Part shown: positions 27,519-36,931 of the stretch, piece after piece
Numbering within the stretch: position 1 is the first letter of the stretch
Layout: every line of letters begins with the position of its first letter
DNA from: Pseudonocardia alaniniphila
GTDB lineage: Bacteria; Actinomycetota; Actinomycetes; Mycobacteriales; Pseudonocardiaceae
DNA length: 64,000 nt
Direction: 5' to 3'
Assembly (NCBI RefSeq): GCF_022524485.1
Contig: NZ_JAKXMK010000003.1
Location: 1-64,000 of the forward strand
Made by a program: the position numbers and the translations under genes
The notes under the pieces: generated by a model
What the model saw: only the letters and a program-made list of their open reading frames with translations
The model's database searches: none
Told to the model about the DNA's origin: nothing

Positions 27519-28484
27519 ATGACCGGAACGACGGCAGGGCGCGGCCGCCCCACCTCGTTGACCGGCGCGGACAACGCCCGATCCGAGCGGATCGCCCGGA
27601 CCTGCGCCCTGGGCGATCCGCTTGCCGACACCGTCGCCGCCGAGCTGCACGACCGTGGGCGAACCGCCCGCCGGTCCCTCGCCGGGTTGCTGGCGGCAGG
27701 CGACACGGCCGGGACGCTGACGCATGCGCAGGCCGACCTGTGGCACGACGTGCAGGCCGCAGGGGTCGAGGACCTGCTCGGCCGCGGCGCGCTCGTCCAC
27801 CACCGCGCCGACCCGGAGTTGGTCCGGATCGTGCACGGGGCCAGCTCCGTCGCCCATGTCGGGGCGGCGTCCGACAGCCCCTGGTCGACGAGCCGGCTGG
27901 TCCGCGACGGGCGACTGCGTCCCGTCGCGCACCGGCGTGTGGCAGACACCGTGCACTGGGCGGTGAGCGCGCTCGAACCGGGCAGCCTGCTCACCGGTGG
28001 CCCCGGCCATCGGGCCACCCTGCGGCTGCGCCTACGGGCCGCCGTTCTCCGCCACGCCCAGCTGCACGGGCTCGCGGCCCACGCCGACCCGGTGCTGCCC
28101 GGGACACCCATCACCCAGGTCGACCTCCTGCGCTGCTGGCTCGCCGCCACCGCACGCGCCCGCGCACTCCTCACCGAGTCGCGTGCCGCGGCAGCGCCCG
28201 TCCCTGCCGAGCTGCGCCGGATCTGGCAGCACCTGGGACGCCTGCTCGGGGTACACGCCGAGTTGCTGGACGCGCCGGGCCACCTCCTCGAACTCGCGGC
28301 GCCCGGCGGCGTCGACGTCCGGCGGGGCTGCACGCCCGCGCTCACCTCAGCCGTAGCCGTCGCTGTCGTCGACGCGCTCACCGGCGAGCAGCCGCTCGTC
28401 CGGTCCCCTCGCGAGCGCATCCTGCGCACCGTCAGGACGGTGCACAGGCGTGCGCAGAAACATCCGGAGGCGTTCGCAGGCTGA
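27519..28484 (+). CDS. MpaB/DUF2236 (rubber-oxygenase-fold) family protein
   Basis: 321 residues. The arrangement HGASSVAHVGAASDSPWSTSRLVRDG, a central RLRAAVLRHAQLHG helix, GTPITQVDLLRCWLA and LRRIWQHLGRLLGV matches the DUF2236 family (ER-bound oxygenase MpaB / latex clearing protein catalytic domain), which binds a heme b in characterised members. The helix with His-x-x-His-type heme contacts (about 175-190) is plausible here but I cannot confirm the axial ligand. Physiological function in actinomycetes is unknown. It lies between a DUF1269-like gene and a large LuxR-type regulator. Confidence 0.65.
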   Translation: MTGTTAGRGRPTSLTGADNARSERIARTCALGDPLADTVAAELHDRGRTARRSLAGLLAAGDTAGTLTHAQADLWHDVQAAGVEDLLGRGALVHHRADPELVRIVHGASSVAHVGAASDSPWSTSRLVRDGRLRPVAHRRVADTVHWAVSALEPGSLLTGGPGHRATLRLRLRAAVLRHAQLHGLAAHADPVLPGTPITQVDLLRCWLAATARARALLTESRAAAAPVPAELRRIWQHLGRLLGVHAELLDAPGHLLELAAPGGVDVRRGCTPALTSAVAVAVVDALTGEQPLVRSPRERILRTVRTVHRRAQKHPEAFAG

Positions 28485-28681
28485 GCCACGTCCTCTCCCC
28501 GCAGCGCGCTCCACGTCACACAGTGAGCGGGGCGGAGAGAGTCATCTGACCGATGCCCACACTCGTCTCACCGTCAGACGATGTGGTGCAACGGGACGTT
28601 TGCGCGCCATCGGTGCCTGCGCATCGGGGTCCCCAGGCGGACATCGCGGCGTCTGCGATGCGCATGTGATCGGAGAAGACC

Positions 28682-31498
28682 ATGGTTGCGAGTCACGGCG
28701 AGGTTCCCCTCCGCGGGCGGGCCGCGGAGCTGGCCGACGTCCGTGAGAGCCTCGAGGCGGTGCGCAGCGAAGGCGGTTCGATACTCGTCGTTCGCGGTGC
28801 AGCAGGCGCCGGCCGCTCCCGTCTCCTCGCCGAGGCCCGCCGGATGGCGGACGCCATGGGAATCCGGTCCCTGTCCGGGGCGGCCGACCCGCACTCACGG
28901 GCGGTGCCGCTCGCCCCGATCATGGAAGCGCTGCTGAACGGTCCGGACCCCGTCCTGGAACCCGATGCGCTGCCGGCGGCCCTTTTCACCAGCGCCGATC
29001 ATCGTTTTCTGCTCCTGCAGACGATGCGCCAGCAGCTGGAGCAGGCATCCCTGCAGGTGCCGCTGCTCCTGACCTTCGACGACCTGCAATGGGCCGATGC
29101 CGCCACCCTGCTGGCGATGCGCAGCCTGCCCCGCCGGCTCGCGCAGCGCCCGTTGGTCTGGATGGTCGCGGTGCGCGACGGGGTGATGACCGATGCCCTG
29201 CGCACCACGCTCGACCAGCTCGCAGCCGCCGGAGCGCACACCATCACCTTGAAGCCGCTCGAAACCTCGTCGGTCGAGGCCATCACTCACGACGTTCTGG
29301 GGGACGACGTCGACGAGTCGGTGAGACGCCTGGCCGAACGTGCGGCGGACCGGCCGTTGCTGCTCGTCGAACTCCTGCGCGGGGTCGCCGAGCACACGGC
29401 CGGTCCGACAGGGGACGGCCACGACTCGCTCGGGGGGCTGCCGGAGCGGTTCCGCGACCTCGTGGCCCGCACGGTGGAGCGGCTGCCCGACCGGGTGCGC
29501 CGGACCGTGCAGATCGCGGCGGTGGTCGGGCCGCGCTTCACCGTCCGTCAGCTCGAGGCCCTGCTCGACGAGCCCGCGTCGGCGCTGCTCGAGCCACTGC
29601 GTTCGGCCATCGCCGAGGACCTGATCGTCGCGCACGCCGACCACTTCACCTTCCGTCACGATCTCGTGCGCGAGGCGATCGTGGCGAACCTGCCTGCCGA
29701 CCTGGTCCGCGGGCTACGCCGGCAGGTGGTGGACGCCGACCTGCGGGCAGGACGGCCACTGCCCGAAGCGGCCACCCTCCTCGCCGCCGTGGCGCTGCCC
29801 GGCGACGCCGAGGCGGTCTCGCTGCTGCGGGAGGCCGCGCTGATGGTGGCGCCGTCCGACCCCGCGGCCGCGGCCGACCTGAGCGTGCGTGCCCTGGAGC
29901 TCACCTCGCCGAGGGCAGCCGACTGGGCCGACCTCGTCACCGAGACCATCCAGCTGCTGCTCGCCGCCGGGCGCGCGGGTCCTGCCGCCGCGCTCGCCGA
30001 GCAGTCCCTCGAGGTCCCGCTGGGTCCGGAGGCCGAAGCCCGGGTCCGCCTGGGCGGGGCGCTGGTCGGCCTGCAGTTCGCCTTCGTCGACGCGGTGCGG
30101 CACTGCCGCACGGCTCTCGAGCTGCGCAACTTGTCGCCGTCGCTGCGGGCCGACCTCCTCGCCGTGCTCGCCCTCGCAACGGCGCTCGACGGGGACCCGG
30201 AGGCTGCGGGTGAGTTCATCGCGCCGGCGATGTCCGCGGCGCGGGCGTGCGACAACACGCGGGCCGAGGCGGTCACCGTGTGCGTCGGATCCATCGTCGA
30301 TCTCCATCGGGGCGACTGGCGCACGGCACTGGCCGGCGCCGACGCCGCGGTCGACCTGAGCAAGCGGGTGGAGGTTGCACACCGCCTGTGCGACCCGGAG
30401 ATCTGGCGGGCGATGGCACTGGCCGGCGTGGGCCGGCTCGACGACGCACTGGCCGTCACGGAGACACAGCAGCGTCAGGCCGGTGTGGGGGCCGGCCTGG
30501 CGGAGACACGCCTCTGGAGCGCCACCCGCTCACGGCTGCTGCTCGAAGCCGGCCGACCGGCCGAGGCACGCGCCGCCGCCGAGGAGGCGCTCGCCATGGT
30601 CGACGAGATCGGCCACGGTGACTTCGCCGCAGTGACCGCGATCTGCGCTCTGGGCCGGGTGGCAGTGCTCACCGGCGACGAGGAGGCACTCGCCACCGCG
30701 GAACGCAACGCCCACGTCATGCAGGCGAGCAAGTCGACGTCCGTGCGCAACGCAGGAGCCTGGCTCGCCGCCCTCGTCGCCGCATCCGACGGCGATCCGG
30801 GCCGGGCGATCGCGAGCCTGACCGACGGGTCCGCCCGCTACAGCGACGCCGGACCATGGCGCTGCCACCCGCTCGACGTCGCCGAGGTGCCCTGGTTCGT
30901 GCGGGTCGCGCTCCAGGCCGGGCAGCACGACTTCGCCGAACGGGCGGCCGCCGCCGCGGAACGCCGGTCCGAGGCGAACCCGGACATGCCACTGTTCTGC
31001 GCCATCGACGCGCACGCCCGCGGGTTGCTCCTGCGGGACCACGAGGAGTTGGCCAGGGCGGCCTCGCTGTACGAGGCGGCGGGGCGGCCGCTGGCCCGTG
31101 CGGCCGCTCTGGAGGACGCCGGCAACGCAGCGACCCGTCACGACCGCGCGGAGGCCGTCCGGTTGCTCGAGACGGCGATGCGCATCGCGGACGAAGCGGG
31201 CGCGCAACGTGACGCGGCACGCGTCCGGTCCGCGTTGCGCGAGCTGGGCGTGTACCGGCGGCGCAGCACGCGGCCCTGCACGGGCCAGGGCTGGCAGGCG
31301 CTGACACCGAGCGAGCTGGAGGTCGTGCGGCTCATCGCCCGCGGGGCGACCAACAGGGCCGCCGCCGAGCGGCTCTACGTCTCGCCGCACACGGTGAGCA
31401 CCCATCTCAAGCACGCGTTCACCAAGCTCGGCGTCACGTCGCGGCTCGAGCTGGCCCGCATCGCGTTGACCCGTGCGCAGTCGAACGTCGTTCCTTGA
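28682..31498 (+). CDS. Large ATP-binding LuxR family (LAL) regulator
   Basis: 938 residues, ATG behind GGAGAAG. N-terminal STAND/AAA ATPase: Walker A GAAGAGRS (39-46), followed by a Walker-B-like LLLTFDDLQWADA (about 120-130). The middle is a helical TPR-like sensor region (about 370-840), and the C-terminus is a LuxR helix-turn-helix with LTPSELEVVRLIARG and NRAAAERLYVSPHTVSTHLKH. The size and order are those of the MalT-like LAL class, which activate catabolic or secondary-metabolism genes upon ligand binding. Neighbours are a DUF2236 protein upstream and a secreted-repeat lipoprotein 27 bases downstream, its most likely target or partner. Confidence 0.92.
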   Translation: MVASHGEVPLRGRAAELADVRESLEAVRSEGGSILVVRGAAGAGRSRLLAEARRMADAMGIRSLSGAADPHSRAVPLAPIMEALLNGPDPVLEPDALPAALFTSADHRFLLLQTMRQQLEQASLQVPLLLTFDDLQWADAATLLAMRSLPRRLAQRPLVWMVAVRDGVMTDALRTTLDQLAAAGAHTITLKPLETSSVEAITHDVLGDDVDESVRRLAERAADRPLLLVELLRGVAEHTAGPTGDGHDSLGGLPERFRDLVARTVERLPDRVRRTVQIAAVVGPRFTVRQLEALLDEPASALLEPLRSAIAEDLIVAHADHFTFRHDLVREAIVANLPADLVRGLRRQVVDADLRAGRPLPEAATLLAAVALPGDAEAVSLLREAALMVAPSDPAAAADLSVRALELTSPRAADWADLVTETIQLLLAAGRAGPAAALAEQSLEVPLGPEAEARVRLGGALVGLQFAFVDAVRHCRTALELRNLSPSLRADLLAVLALATALDGDPEAAGEFIAPAMSAARACDNTRAEAVTVCVGSIVDLHRGDWRTALAGADAAVDLSKRVEVAHRLCDPEIWRAMALAGVGRLDDALAVTETQQRQAGVGAGLAETRLWSATRSRLLLEAGRPAEARAAAEEALAMVDEIGHGDFAAVTAICALGRVAVLTGDEEALATAERNAHVMQASKSTSVRNAGAWLAALVAASDGDPGRAIASLTDGSARYSDAGPWRCHPLDVAEVPWFVRVALQAGQHDFAERAAAAAERRSEANPDMPLFCAIDAHARGLLLRDHEELARAASLYEAAGRPLARAAALEDAGNAATRHDRAEAVRLLETAMRIADEAGAQRDAARVRSALRELGVYRRRSTRPCTGQGWQALTPSELEVVRLIARGATNRAAAERLYVSPHTVSTHLKHAFTKLGVTSRLELARIALTRAQSNVVP

Positions 31499-31525
31499 CC
31501 TGATGGGCGCCAGGAGGTGCATCCG

Positions 31526-32122
31526 ATGACCGGAGGCCGTGAGGCCGGCAGCTTCCGGCGCAGCAGATGGTGGGCGGGCGCAGGTGCCGCTGCCCTCACG
31601 GCGACCGCGCTCCTGGCAACGGCCTGCAGCACCGAGGACGCCACGTCGCCCGCAGCGCTGGCGCAGTCTCCGCCGCACGTGAAGGCGATGCCCCTGCCGG
31701 AGGCCGACGGCGCGCTGGTCGGGCCGCAACCCACCACCAACCTGGGCACGGTTCTCGTGGACGGAGAGGGCCGCACGCTCTACGAGTACGCGGGCGACAC
31801 GGAGAACAAATCGGCCTGCACCGGGAACTGCGCGCAGAGCTGGCGGTTCGTCCCGGCGCCCTCCCCCTTACCCGCGTCCATGCCCGGGGTGATGGGCGCG
31901 CTCGGCAGCGCTGCCCGCCCCGAGGGCGGGCAGCAGCTCACGATCGCCGGTCATCCCGTCTACACGTTCGCCGGTGACGTCGCGCCCGGCCAGACCAACG
32001 GGCAGGGCAAAGTCGTCGACGGAAACGTGTGGTCGGCCGTGTCCGCCACCGGCACGCCCGTGCAGAGCTCTCCGGCGGCGGCAGGCCCGGTGACCACCTC
32101 GCTCGTCGGTATCCCGTACTGA
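31526..32122 (+). CDS. Lipoprotein with two COG4315-type secreted repeats
   Basis: 198 residues from ATG 31526, with AGGAGG eight bases upstream; the GTG at 31517 overlaps that site. The signal ends LLATACS, a lipobox. Two repeats of unknown function (PF03640-like) follow: LGTVLVDGEGRTLYEYAGDTENKSACTGNC and a later GHPVYTFAGDVAPGQTNGQG..VWSAV, with the conserved YxF/YxY-A-D pattern and a cysteine pair in the first. Such proteins are exported and occur near redox or metal genes, but their role is not known. It directly follows the LAL regulator and may be in its operon. Confidence 0.85.
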   Translation: MTGGREAGSFRRSRWWAGAGAAALTATALLATACSTEDATSPAALAQSPPHVKAMPLPEADGALVGPQPTTNLGTVLVDGEGRTLYEYAGDTENKSACTGNCAQSWRFVPAPSPLPASMPGVMGALGSAARPEGGQQLTIAGHPVYTFAGDVAPGQTNGQGKVVDGNVWSAVSATGTPVQSSPAAAGPVTTSLVGIPY

Positions 32123-32165
32123 CCGACCGACCGGTCCCCCCTCCGGACGGCCGCTCACGGGTGAC

Positions 32166-32561
32166 TCAGCAGTCGGTGAAGAAGCGGTCCATCCCCTCCA
32201 GGTCGTCGAGGTAGGTCTCCACCTGCACGATCCTGCCCGCCCGCACGGTGCAGACCGTGGCGATGTGCTCGTCGAGCACACGGTCGCCGCGGCGGGCCGT
32301 GGCGTGCAACCCGAGCGCGATGTTGTCGCGGCTCACGAGCACGCGCTCGAGCGTCGAGGTCATCCGGTACGTGCCGATCAGCTGTGCGCGCGCGATGACG
32401 TCGTCGATTCCGGCCGCGGTGCCCGAGATGGCGTTGTGGCCCGGCAGGCTCCACGTGGCGTCAGGACTCATGATCTCGCGGAGCAGCGCCCAGTTCTTCG
32501 TGCGCAACGCCCAGAAGAACGCCGTGCCGAGATCGACCTGGGGTGACGCGGTCATGGTCAT
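32166..32561 (-). CDS. NTF2-like / SnoaL-like family protein
   Basis: 131 residues. Pattern of the NTF2-like alpha+beta cone fold: an N-terminal helix (FFWALRTKNWALLREIMSPDATWSLPG), GIDDVIARAQLIGTY, ALGLHATARRGDRVLDEHIATVCTVRAGRIVQVETYLDDLEGMDRFF. Members range from ketosteroid isomerases and polyketide cyclases to non-enzymes, and specific catalytic residues cannot be assigned from this sequence. It converges with the secreted-repeat lipoprotein gene and lies downstream of the NDH-2-like gene on the same strand, with 130 bases between. Confidence 0.8.
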   Translation of the reverse strand: MTMTASPQVDLGTAFFWALRTKNWALLREIMSPDATWSLPGHNAISGTAAGIDDVIARAQLIGTYRMTSTLERVLVSRDNIALGLHATARRGDRVLDEHIATVCTVRAGRIVQVETYLDDLEGMDRFFTDC

Positions 32562-32690
32562 CAGCTGCCTCCAAGGGGGGGTGGCACCTCATCTTCGAAC
32601 CATGGTCAGGCCTACGCCGCATACACCACATCACGTGTTGATGGGAGGTCACTCGTCGACGCAATGGTGAGCCGGGGCGAAATCGGAGGA

Positions 32691-34064
32691 TCATCCGGTG
32701 CGTGTCCCCTGCCGGGGAAGCTCGGTATCCAGTGGTACGGCGGCCGAGCGCACGAGCCCGAGCTGCACGGTCTGGCGGCCCGCGGCGACGTCGAGGATCC
32801 AGTCGACCGCGGTGCGCAGCCGGTTGCCCGGCATGCTGAGAAGGTGGTAGCCGCGGGTCACGGCCTTTGCCGGCAGCCCGGAGAGCGGAATGCGCAGCGG
32901 GTTGGCCGCCGCCTGCGTGCCACCGAGGTCGACCACGAAACCGAGGTCGTGGTGCTTGTAGCGGCGCATCCGCCCGTGGCCGAGCGACGCGGCCACGTTT
33001 CGCCCCGCGAGCTTGCCCTGGCGGGTCGCATGCTGGGCGGTCATCGCCGTCACCTCGCCGCGCCTGGTCAGGTCGGGAACCGCGGCGGCATCACCACAGG
33101 CGAAGACGTCGGGGTGACCGGGCACCACCAGCGTCGGGTCCACCACGAGCCGGCCCTTGACGGTGCGCAGGCCGGTTTCCTCGACCAGTGGGTCGGGACG
33201 GACCCCGACACACCAGACGAGGGTCCGCGTCGGGACGAACTCGCCGGTGGTGAGGTGCACGCCCTCGCAGGTCGCCTCCCGGACGGAGACGCCCGTCCCC
33301 ACCTCGACACCCCGATGCCGCAGCACCCGGTCCGCCGCCCGGGACAGGCGTGGGTCCAGCTCGGGGAGCACCTTCGGCGCGAGGTCGAGCAGCAGCCAGC
33401 GCACCTTCTGATGGCGCAGGTGTGGGTGGCGCTCGACGATCCTGTCGGTGAACAGGGGGCCCTGCGCCGCCACCTCGGTGCCGGTGTAGCCGGCTCCCAC
33501 CACGACGAAGGTGCACCGGGCGGTGCGCTCATCGGGGTCGTCGGTGGCGTCGGCGAGCTCGATCTGCCGGATGATGTGGTCGCGCAGGTAGAGCGCTTCG
33601 GCCACGTTGCGGAAGCCGTGGGCGTGCTCGGCGACCCCCGGGATCGGCAGCAGCTTGTTCACGCTCCCCGCGGCGAGGATCAGCCGGTCGTAGCCGAGGC
33701 CGTGCGCGCCACCCTCGGGATCTGTGTAGTGGACGGTCCGCTCGTCGAGCGACACCGAACGCACCTCGCCCAGAACGAGGCGCACCCCGGGCAGCGTCGC
33801 CGGGAGCGACACCGTGATCCGCCGCGGATCGATCACCGCCGCGGCCACCTCGGGCAGCAGCGGCAGGTACAGGAAGTAGTCCATCGGATTCACCAGCACG
33901 ATCTCCACGCCGGAGTCCGGCGGGAGCGCCTTCGTGAGCGAGCGCGCGGCCTCGTACCCCGCGAAGCCTGCGCCGACGATCACCACGCGCTTAGGCGTCA
34001 CATGAGGCGTGCGTCCGTCGGACCCGTCCGGCTGTTCCGCGCGCCCCGTCTGCGTTTCGCGCAC
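32691..34064 (-). CDS. NAD(P)/FAD-dependent oxidoreductase, NDH-2-like
   Basis: 457 residues from GTG 34064 with GAGGAGG five bases upstream; an internal GTG nearer the FAD motif has no site, so a 21-residue N-terminal tail is real. FAD motif RVVIVGAGFAGYEAARSL, second dinucleotide motif FVVVGAGYTGTEVAAQ and the late VFACGDAAAVPDLT FAD contact define the two-dinucleotide-binding-domain flavoproteins. The HATRQGKLAGRNVAA segment and length are close to type 2 NADH dehydrogenases, which pass electrons to menaquinone at the membrane. Ferredoxin reductase or sulfide:quinone-type activity is possible. There is no redox Cys pair. Confidence 0.85.
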   Translation of the reverse strand: MRETQTGRAEQPDGSDGRTPHVTPKRVVIVGAGFAGYEAARSLTKALPPDSGVEIVLVNPMDYFLYLPLLPEVAAAVIDPRRITVSLPATLPGVRLVLGEVRSVSLDERTVHYTDPEGGAHGLGYDRLILAAGSVNKLLPIPGVAEHAHGFRNVAEALYLRDHIIRQIELADATDDPDERTARCTFVVVGAGYTGTEVAAQGPLFTDRIVERHPHLRHQKVRWLLLDLAPKVLPELDPRLSRAADRVLRHRGVEVGTGVSVREATCEGVHLTTGEFVPTRTLVWCVGVRPDPLVEETGLRTVKGRLVVDPTLVVPGHPDVFACGDAAAVPDLTRRGEVTAMTAQHATRQGKLAGRNVAASLGHGRMRRYKHHDLGFVVDLGGTQAAANPLRIPLSGLPAKAVTRGYHLLSMPGNRLRTAVDWILDVAAGRQTVQLGLVRSAAVPLDTELPRQGTRTG

Positions 34065-34176
34065 CTGCGCCTCCTCGTACCGTCCCGCGGCTCGGATGAC
34101 CCCCTACCGAAGTCTGCCTGCACATCGGGGGCTACCCGTGGTGGAATCGACACACACGACGCACGGGGGATACGAC

Positions 34177-34446
34177 ATGTGGCTGGTCAGCGGAATAGAC
34201 GAGGAGCACCGGTTTCCGCAGTGGACCGATGCCGTCGAGTTCTACCGGCAGATCGTCGGCGACTGGGTGGCCGCCCACGGTGATCCGGACGCCGCAGCGG
34301 CCCGCGCCCTGACCACCTCCATCGCCGACCTGCCCATGGGTCAGCCCCACCAGGTGGGCTTCCCGGCGAATGGTGGCGACGCGGTCCATTTCGAGCTGAC
34401 CTGGGAAGTTCCGTCCGTTGGGATGGATCACTTCACGGCGTGCTGA
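34177..34446 (+). CDS. Hypothetical small acidic protein
   Basis: 89 residues from ATG 34177, preceded by GGGGGA eight bases upstream. Contains FPQWTDAVEFYRQIVGDWVAAHG and a C-terminal DAVHFELTWEVPSVG. I do not recognise the family. It is compact and acidic with no signal or membrane segment. It is divergent from the flavoprotein gene and 120 bases upstream of the methyltransferase. Confidence 0.55.
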   Translation: MWLVSGIDEEHRFPQWTDAVEFYRQIVGDWVAAHGDPDAAAARALTTSIADLPMGQPHQVGFPANGGDAVHFELTWEVPSVGMDHFTAC

Positions 34447-34566
34447 ATGCGATGTCACCCACCGAAAGGTGGGCTTGCGGCTTGTGCCGCTGATCACGCT
34501 AGTCTCTTCGGCGCAAGCATCGGACGGGACTCGGCCGCTGGTGACCGGCCCCGCGAAGGAGGATCC

Positions 34567-35400
34567 GTGTCGGGTGGTCACTCCGGGTCCGGGCCGGACG
34601 GCCAGGGCGCGCGTAGCGGTGCGCGCCGCGACCTGAACTTCCGGAGGCCGTCGATCGCCCGCGTCTACGACTACGTGCTCGGCGGGCGCGACCACTTCGA
34701 GATCGACCGCAAGGCCGCCCACAGCTTCCTCAACGTGGTGCCGGAGGCGGGGCAGCTCGCCAAGGACAACCGCCACTTCATGCGCCGCAGCGTGCGCTTC
34801 ATGGTTGCCGAGGCCGGCATCCGGCAGATCATCGACATCGGCTCCGGGCTGCCGACCGCAGGCAATGTGCACCAGGTGGCGCACGAGATCGACCCCTCGG
34901 TGCGCGTGGTCTACGTCGACAACGACCCGATGGTGCTGGCGCACGCCAGGGCGATGCTCGACGACAGCACCACCACGGTGATCACTTCCGACCTCCGCAC
35001 GCCCGAGGCGATCTTCGACGACCCGGAGACCCACAAGCTCATCGACACGAGCCAGCCGTTCGGCGTGCTCATCGCGGGCATCCTGCACCACCTCTCCGAC
35101 GAGGACGACCCCGCCGGCATCGCAACCGAGATCAGGGAGCGGCTCAGCCCGGGCAGCTACCTGGCGATATGCAACTTCCTCGGCGAGGAGCCACGAGCCA
35201 GAGACCTGGAGCGCGGGTTCCTGGACGGTCTCGGATCCGGGCGCTTCCGCACGTGGGAGGAGAACCGCGGCTACTTCGACGGGCTCGAGTTGGTGCCACC
35301 GGGCCTGGTGTACGCCAACAAATGGCGGCCGGACGAGGACACAGCCAAGGACCATCCGGTGGAGACCCTCTACGTCGGCGGGGTCGGCCGCAAACCCTGA
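34567..35400 (+). CDS. SAM-dependent methyltransferase (PF04672 / DUF574 family)
   Basis: 277 residues from GTG with AAGGAGG upstream. PSIARVYDYVLGGRDHFEIDR, FMRRSVRFMVAEAGIRQIIDIGSGLPTAGNVH (SAM motif I is IDIGSGLPT) and VVYVDNDPMVLAHAR (motif II) are diagnostic of the large actinobacterial S-adenosylmethionine methyltransferase family. It is highly amplified in actinomycetes and its substrate is unknown. The gene ends 31 bases inside the convergent TMEM175-like gene. Confidence 0.93.
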   Translation: MSGGHSGSGPDGQGARSGARRDLNFRRPSIARVYDYVLGGRDHFEIDRKAAHSFLNVVPEAGQLAKDNRHFMRRSVRFMVAEAGIRQIIDIGSGLPTAGNVHQVAHEIDPSVRVVYVDNDPMVLAHARAMLDDSTTTVITSDLRTPEAIFDDPETHKLIDTSQPFGVLIAGILHHLSDEDDPAGIATEIRERLSPGSYLAICNFLGEEPRARDLERGFLDGLGSGRFRTWEENRGYFDGLELVPPGLVYANKWRPDEDTAKDHPVETLYVGGVGRKP

Positions 35401-35993
35401 CGCGCGGTGCGGCGCTCCTCCACCCGGCCGAGCAGAGGTTCGACCACCCTGTTCAGCAACGAGCTGAACACGAGCAGCAGCAGCGCGAAGTAGGACGCCC
35501 CCGGGACCAGGGCCGTCAGCACGAACGCCACCACGAGGATCGCGGTGGTGGTCACCGCACCTGATGCGCCGACCGGCCCATGGATCATGAACGCCAGCAC
35601 GGTCAGGCAGACGCTGCTCGCGAGGATCGTCCCGACGTAGAAGACGGCCGTGAACCACTCGTCGCCGTATCCGCCGATCATCTCGGTCGGGAAGGGCAGC
35701 ACGACGATCGTGAGCAGCCACGCCATGCTCCAGAACAGCAGCGGCGTGGAGTCGGCCACCACCTTCTCGAACATGCGCCGGTGCACGATCCAGAGGCGCG
35801 CGATGACCGCGAAGCTGAGCAGGAAGCTGTAGATCTGCGGCTGGTGCTCGGTGATCACCTCGACCGGAGGCACCCGCGCAGCGACCGACTCTCCGACGGC
35901 ATCGACCAGTGGCAGCACCAGCAGCGTGATCGCGATCGCGACCACCGCATCGGTGAAGGTGACAAGTCGGTCCAACGGTTTCAGCGCGCTCAC
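35370..35993 (-). CDS. TMEM175-family (DUF1211) potassium-channel-like membrane protein
   Basis: 207 residues, six membrane helices. Helix 1 is RLVTFTDAVVAIAITLLVLPL: the FTD (usually FSD) signature and the following isoleucine/leucine filter residues are typical of prokaryotic TMEM175 channels, which form K+-selective tetramers lacking the classical TVGYG filter. The GTG start has no visible ribosome site and may be leaderless. The 3' end overlaps the convergent methyltransferase by 31 bases. There is no domain beyond the channel module. Confidence 0.85.
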   Translation of the reverse strand: MSALKPLDRLVTFTDAVVAIAITLLVLPLVDAVGESVAARVPPVEVITEHQPQIYSFLLSFAVIARLWIVHRRMFEKVVADSTPLLFWSMAWLLTIVVLPFPTEMIGGYGDEWFTAVFYVGTILASSVCLTVLAFMIHGPVGASGAVTTTAILVVAFVLTALVPGASYFALLLLVFSSLLNRVVEPLLGRVEERRTARQGLRPTPPT

Positions 35994-36093
35994 GCGGACA
36001 AACGTAAAGCACCAGCCGTCACTCTCAGCTCACCTTCAGCTTCCTGGGCGCTTCTCAGCGTCACCACAGGGGCGCCTCCCTAGCGTTCGTTCC

Positions 36094-36924
36094 ATGCCCA
36101 CCGCACTTGTGACAGGCGCCAGCCGGGGTCTCGGAGCCGTCTTCGCCGACCGGCTCGCCCGACGCGGCATCGACCTCGTCCTCGTCGCCCGCGACCGCGA
36201 CGGGCTGGAGCGCACCGCGGCGACGGTCCGCGGACACGGCGCGGTGGCCGAGGTCCTCGTCGCGGACCTCGCCGACCCCGACGCCAGAGCCTCGGTCGAG
36301 CTCCGGCTCTCCGATGCGGACCGGCCCGTCGACATGCTGGTGAACAACGCCGGCTTCGAGGTCAGCGACGAGTTCGTGAACAGCGAGCTCCGCGACCTGC
36401 AGACCCAGATCGACACGAACATCACTGCGGTCATGTCGCTGACCCATTCCGCGCTCCCGGGCATGATCGCGCGCGGCAGCGGATCGGTGATCAACGTCGC
36501 GAGCTTCGCCGGCTACCTCCCCTCGCCGGGCAGCTCCTACGCCTCGACCAAGGCGTGGGTGCTCGCGTTCACCGACACGATGGCAGCGTCACTCGCGGGC
36601 AGCGGTGTCGGCATGATCGCCCTGTGCCCGGGGCGGATGCTCACCGGCAAGCACAAGGCCCCGGACTCGCCCTCGCCGCTGTGGCTGGAGCCCGCCGCGG
36701 TGGTGGAGCAGTGCCTGCGCGACCTCGAGCGGGGCCGAACGCTCTGCACGCCCGGCTGGATCTACCGCACCGTGGTCGGCACGCTGGAGATGCCGCGCCG
36801 CTCGCTGCGTGCTGCCGCGAAGCTCGCAGGCCGCGGGCGCACGCAGGGACGCCGCCCGAAGGCCGGCACACAGCACGACACCCAGTCGCTCACCCGGTCA
36901 CCCTCGCTCAACGGCGCCGCCTGA
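36094..36924 (+). CDS. Short-chain dehydrogenase/reductase
   Basis: 276 residues. Classical SDR pattern: TALVTGASRGLGAVFA (cofactor Gly-rich), DMLVNNAGFE (NNAG), Ser in SVINVASFAGY, and catalytic YASTK (Y-x-x-x-K). The basic residues after the first strand (VARDRDG) suggest NADP preference. The C-terminal 40 residues are basic and probably disordered. Annotated relatives are often called DltE-like; the substrate is unknown. It converges with the gentisate dioxygenase, separated by 7 bases. Confidence 0.9.
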   Translation: MPTALVTGASRGLGAVFADRLARRGIDLVLVARDRDGLERTAATVRGHGAVAEVLVADLADPDARASVELRLSDADRPVDMLVNNAGFEVSDEFVNSELRDLQTQIDTNITAVMSLTHSALPGMIARGSGSVINVASFAGYLPSPGSSYASTKAWVLAFTDTMAASLAGSGVGMIALCPGRMLTGKHKAPDSPSPLWLEPAAVVEQCLRDLERGRTLCTPGWIYRTVVGTLEMPRRSLRAAAKLAGRGRTQGRRPKAGTQHDTQSLTRSPSLNGAA

Positions 36925-36931
36925 CTGCGCG

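Noticed and set aside
24148..31498. Secondary-metabolite cluster around the P450, TetR and LAL genes
   Set aside because: No PKS, NRPS, terpene or RiPP core enzyme is within reach; the P450 is paired with a PadR regulator only.
34132..36012. Minus-strand 626-codon frame over the methyltransferase
   Set aside because: It overlaps the clear SAM methyltransferase and the channel gene in another frame and has no family motif.
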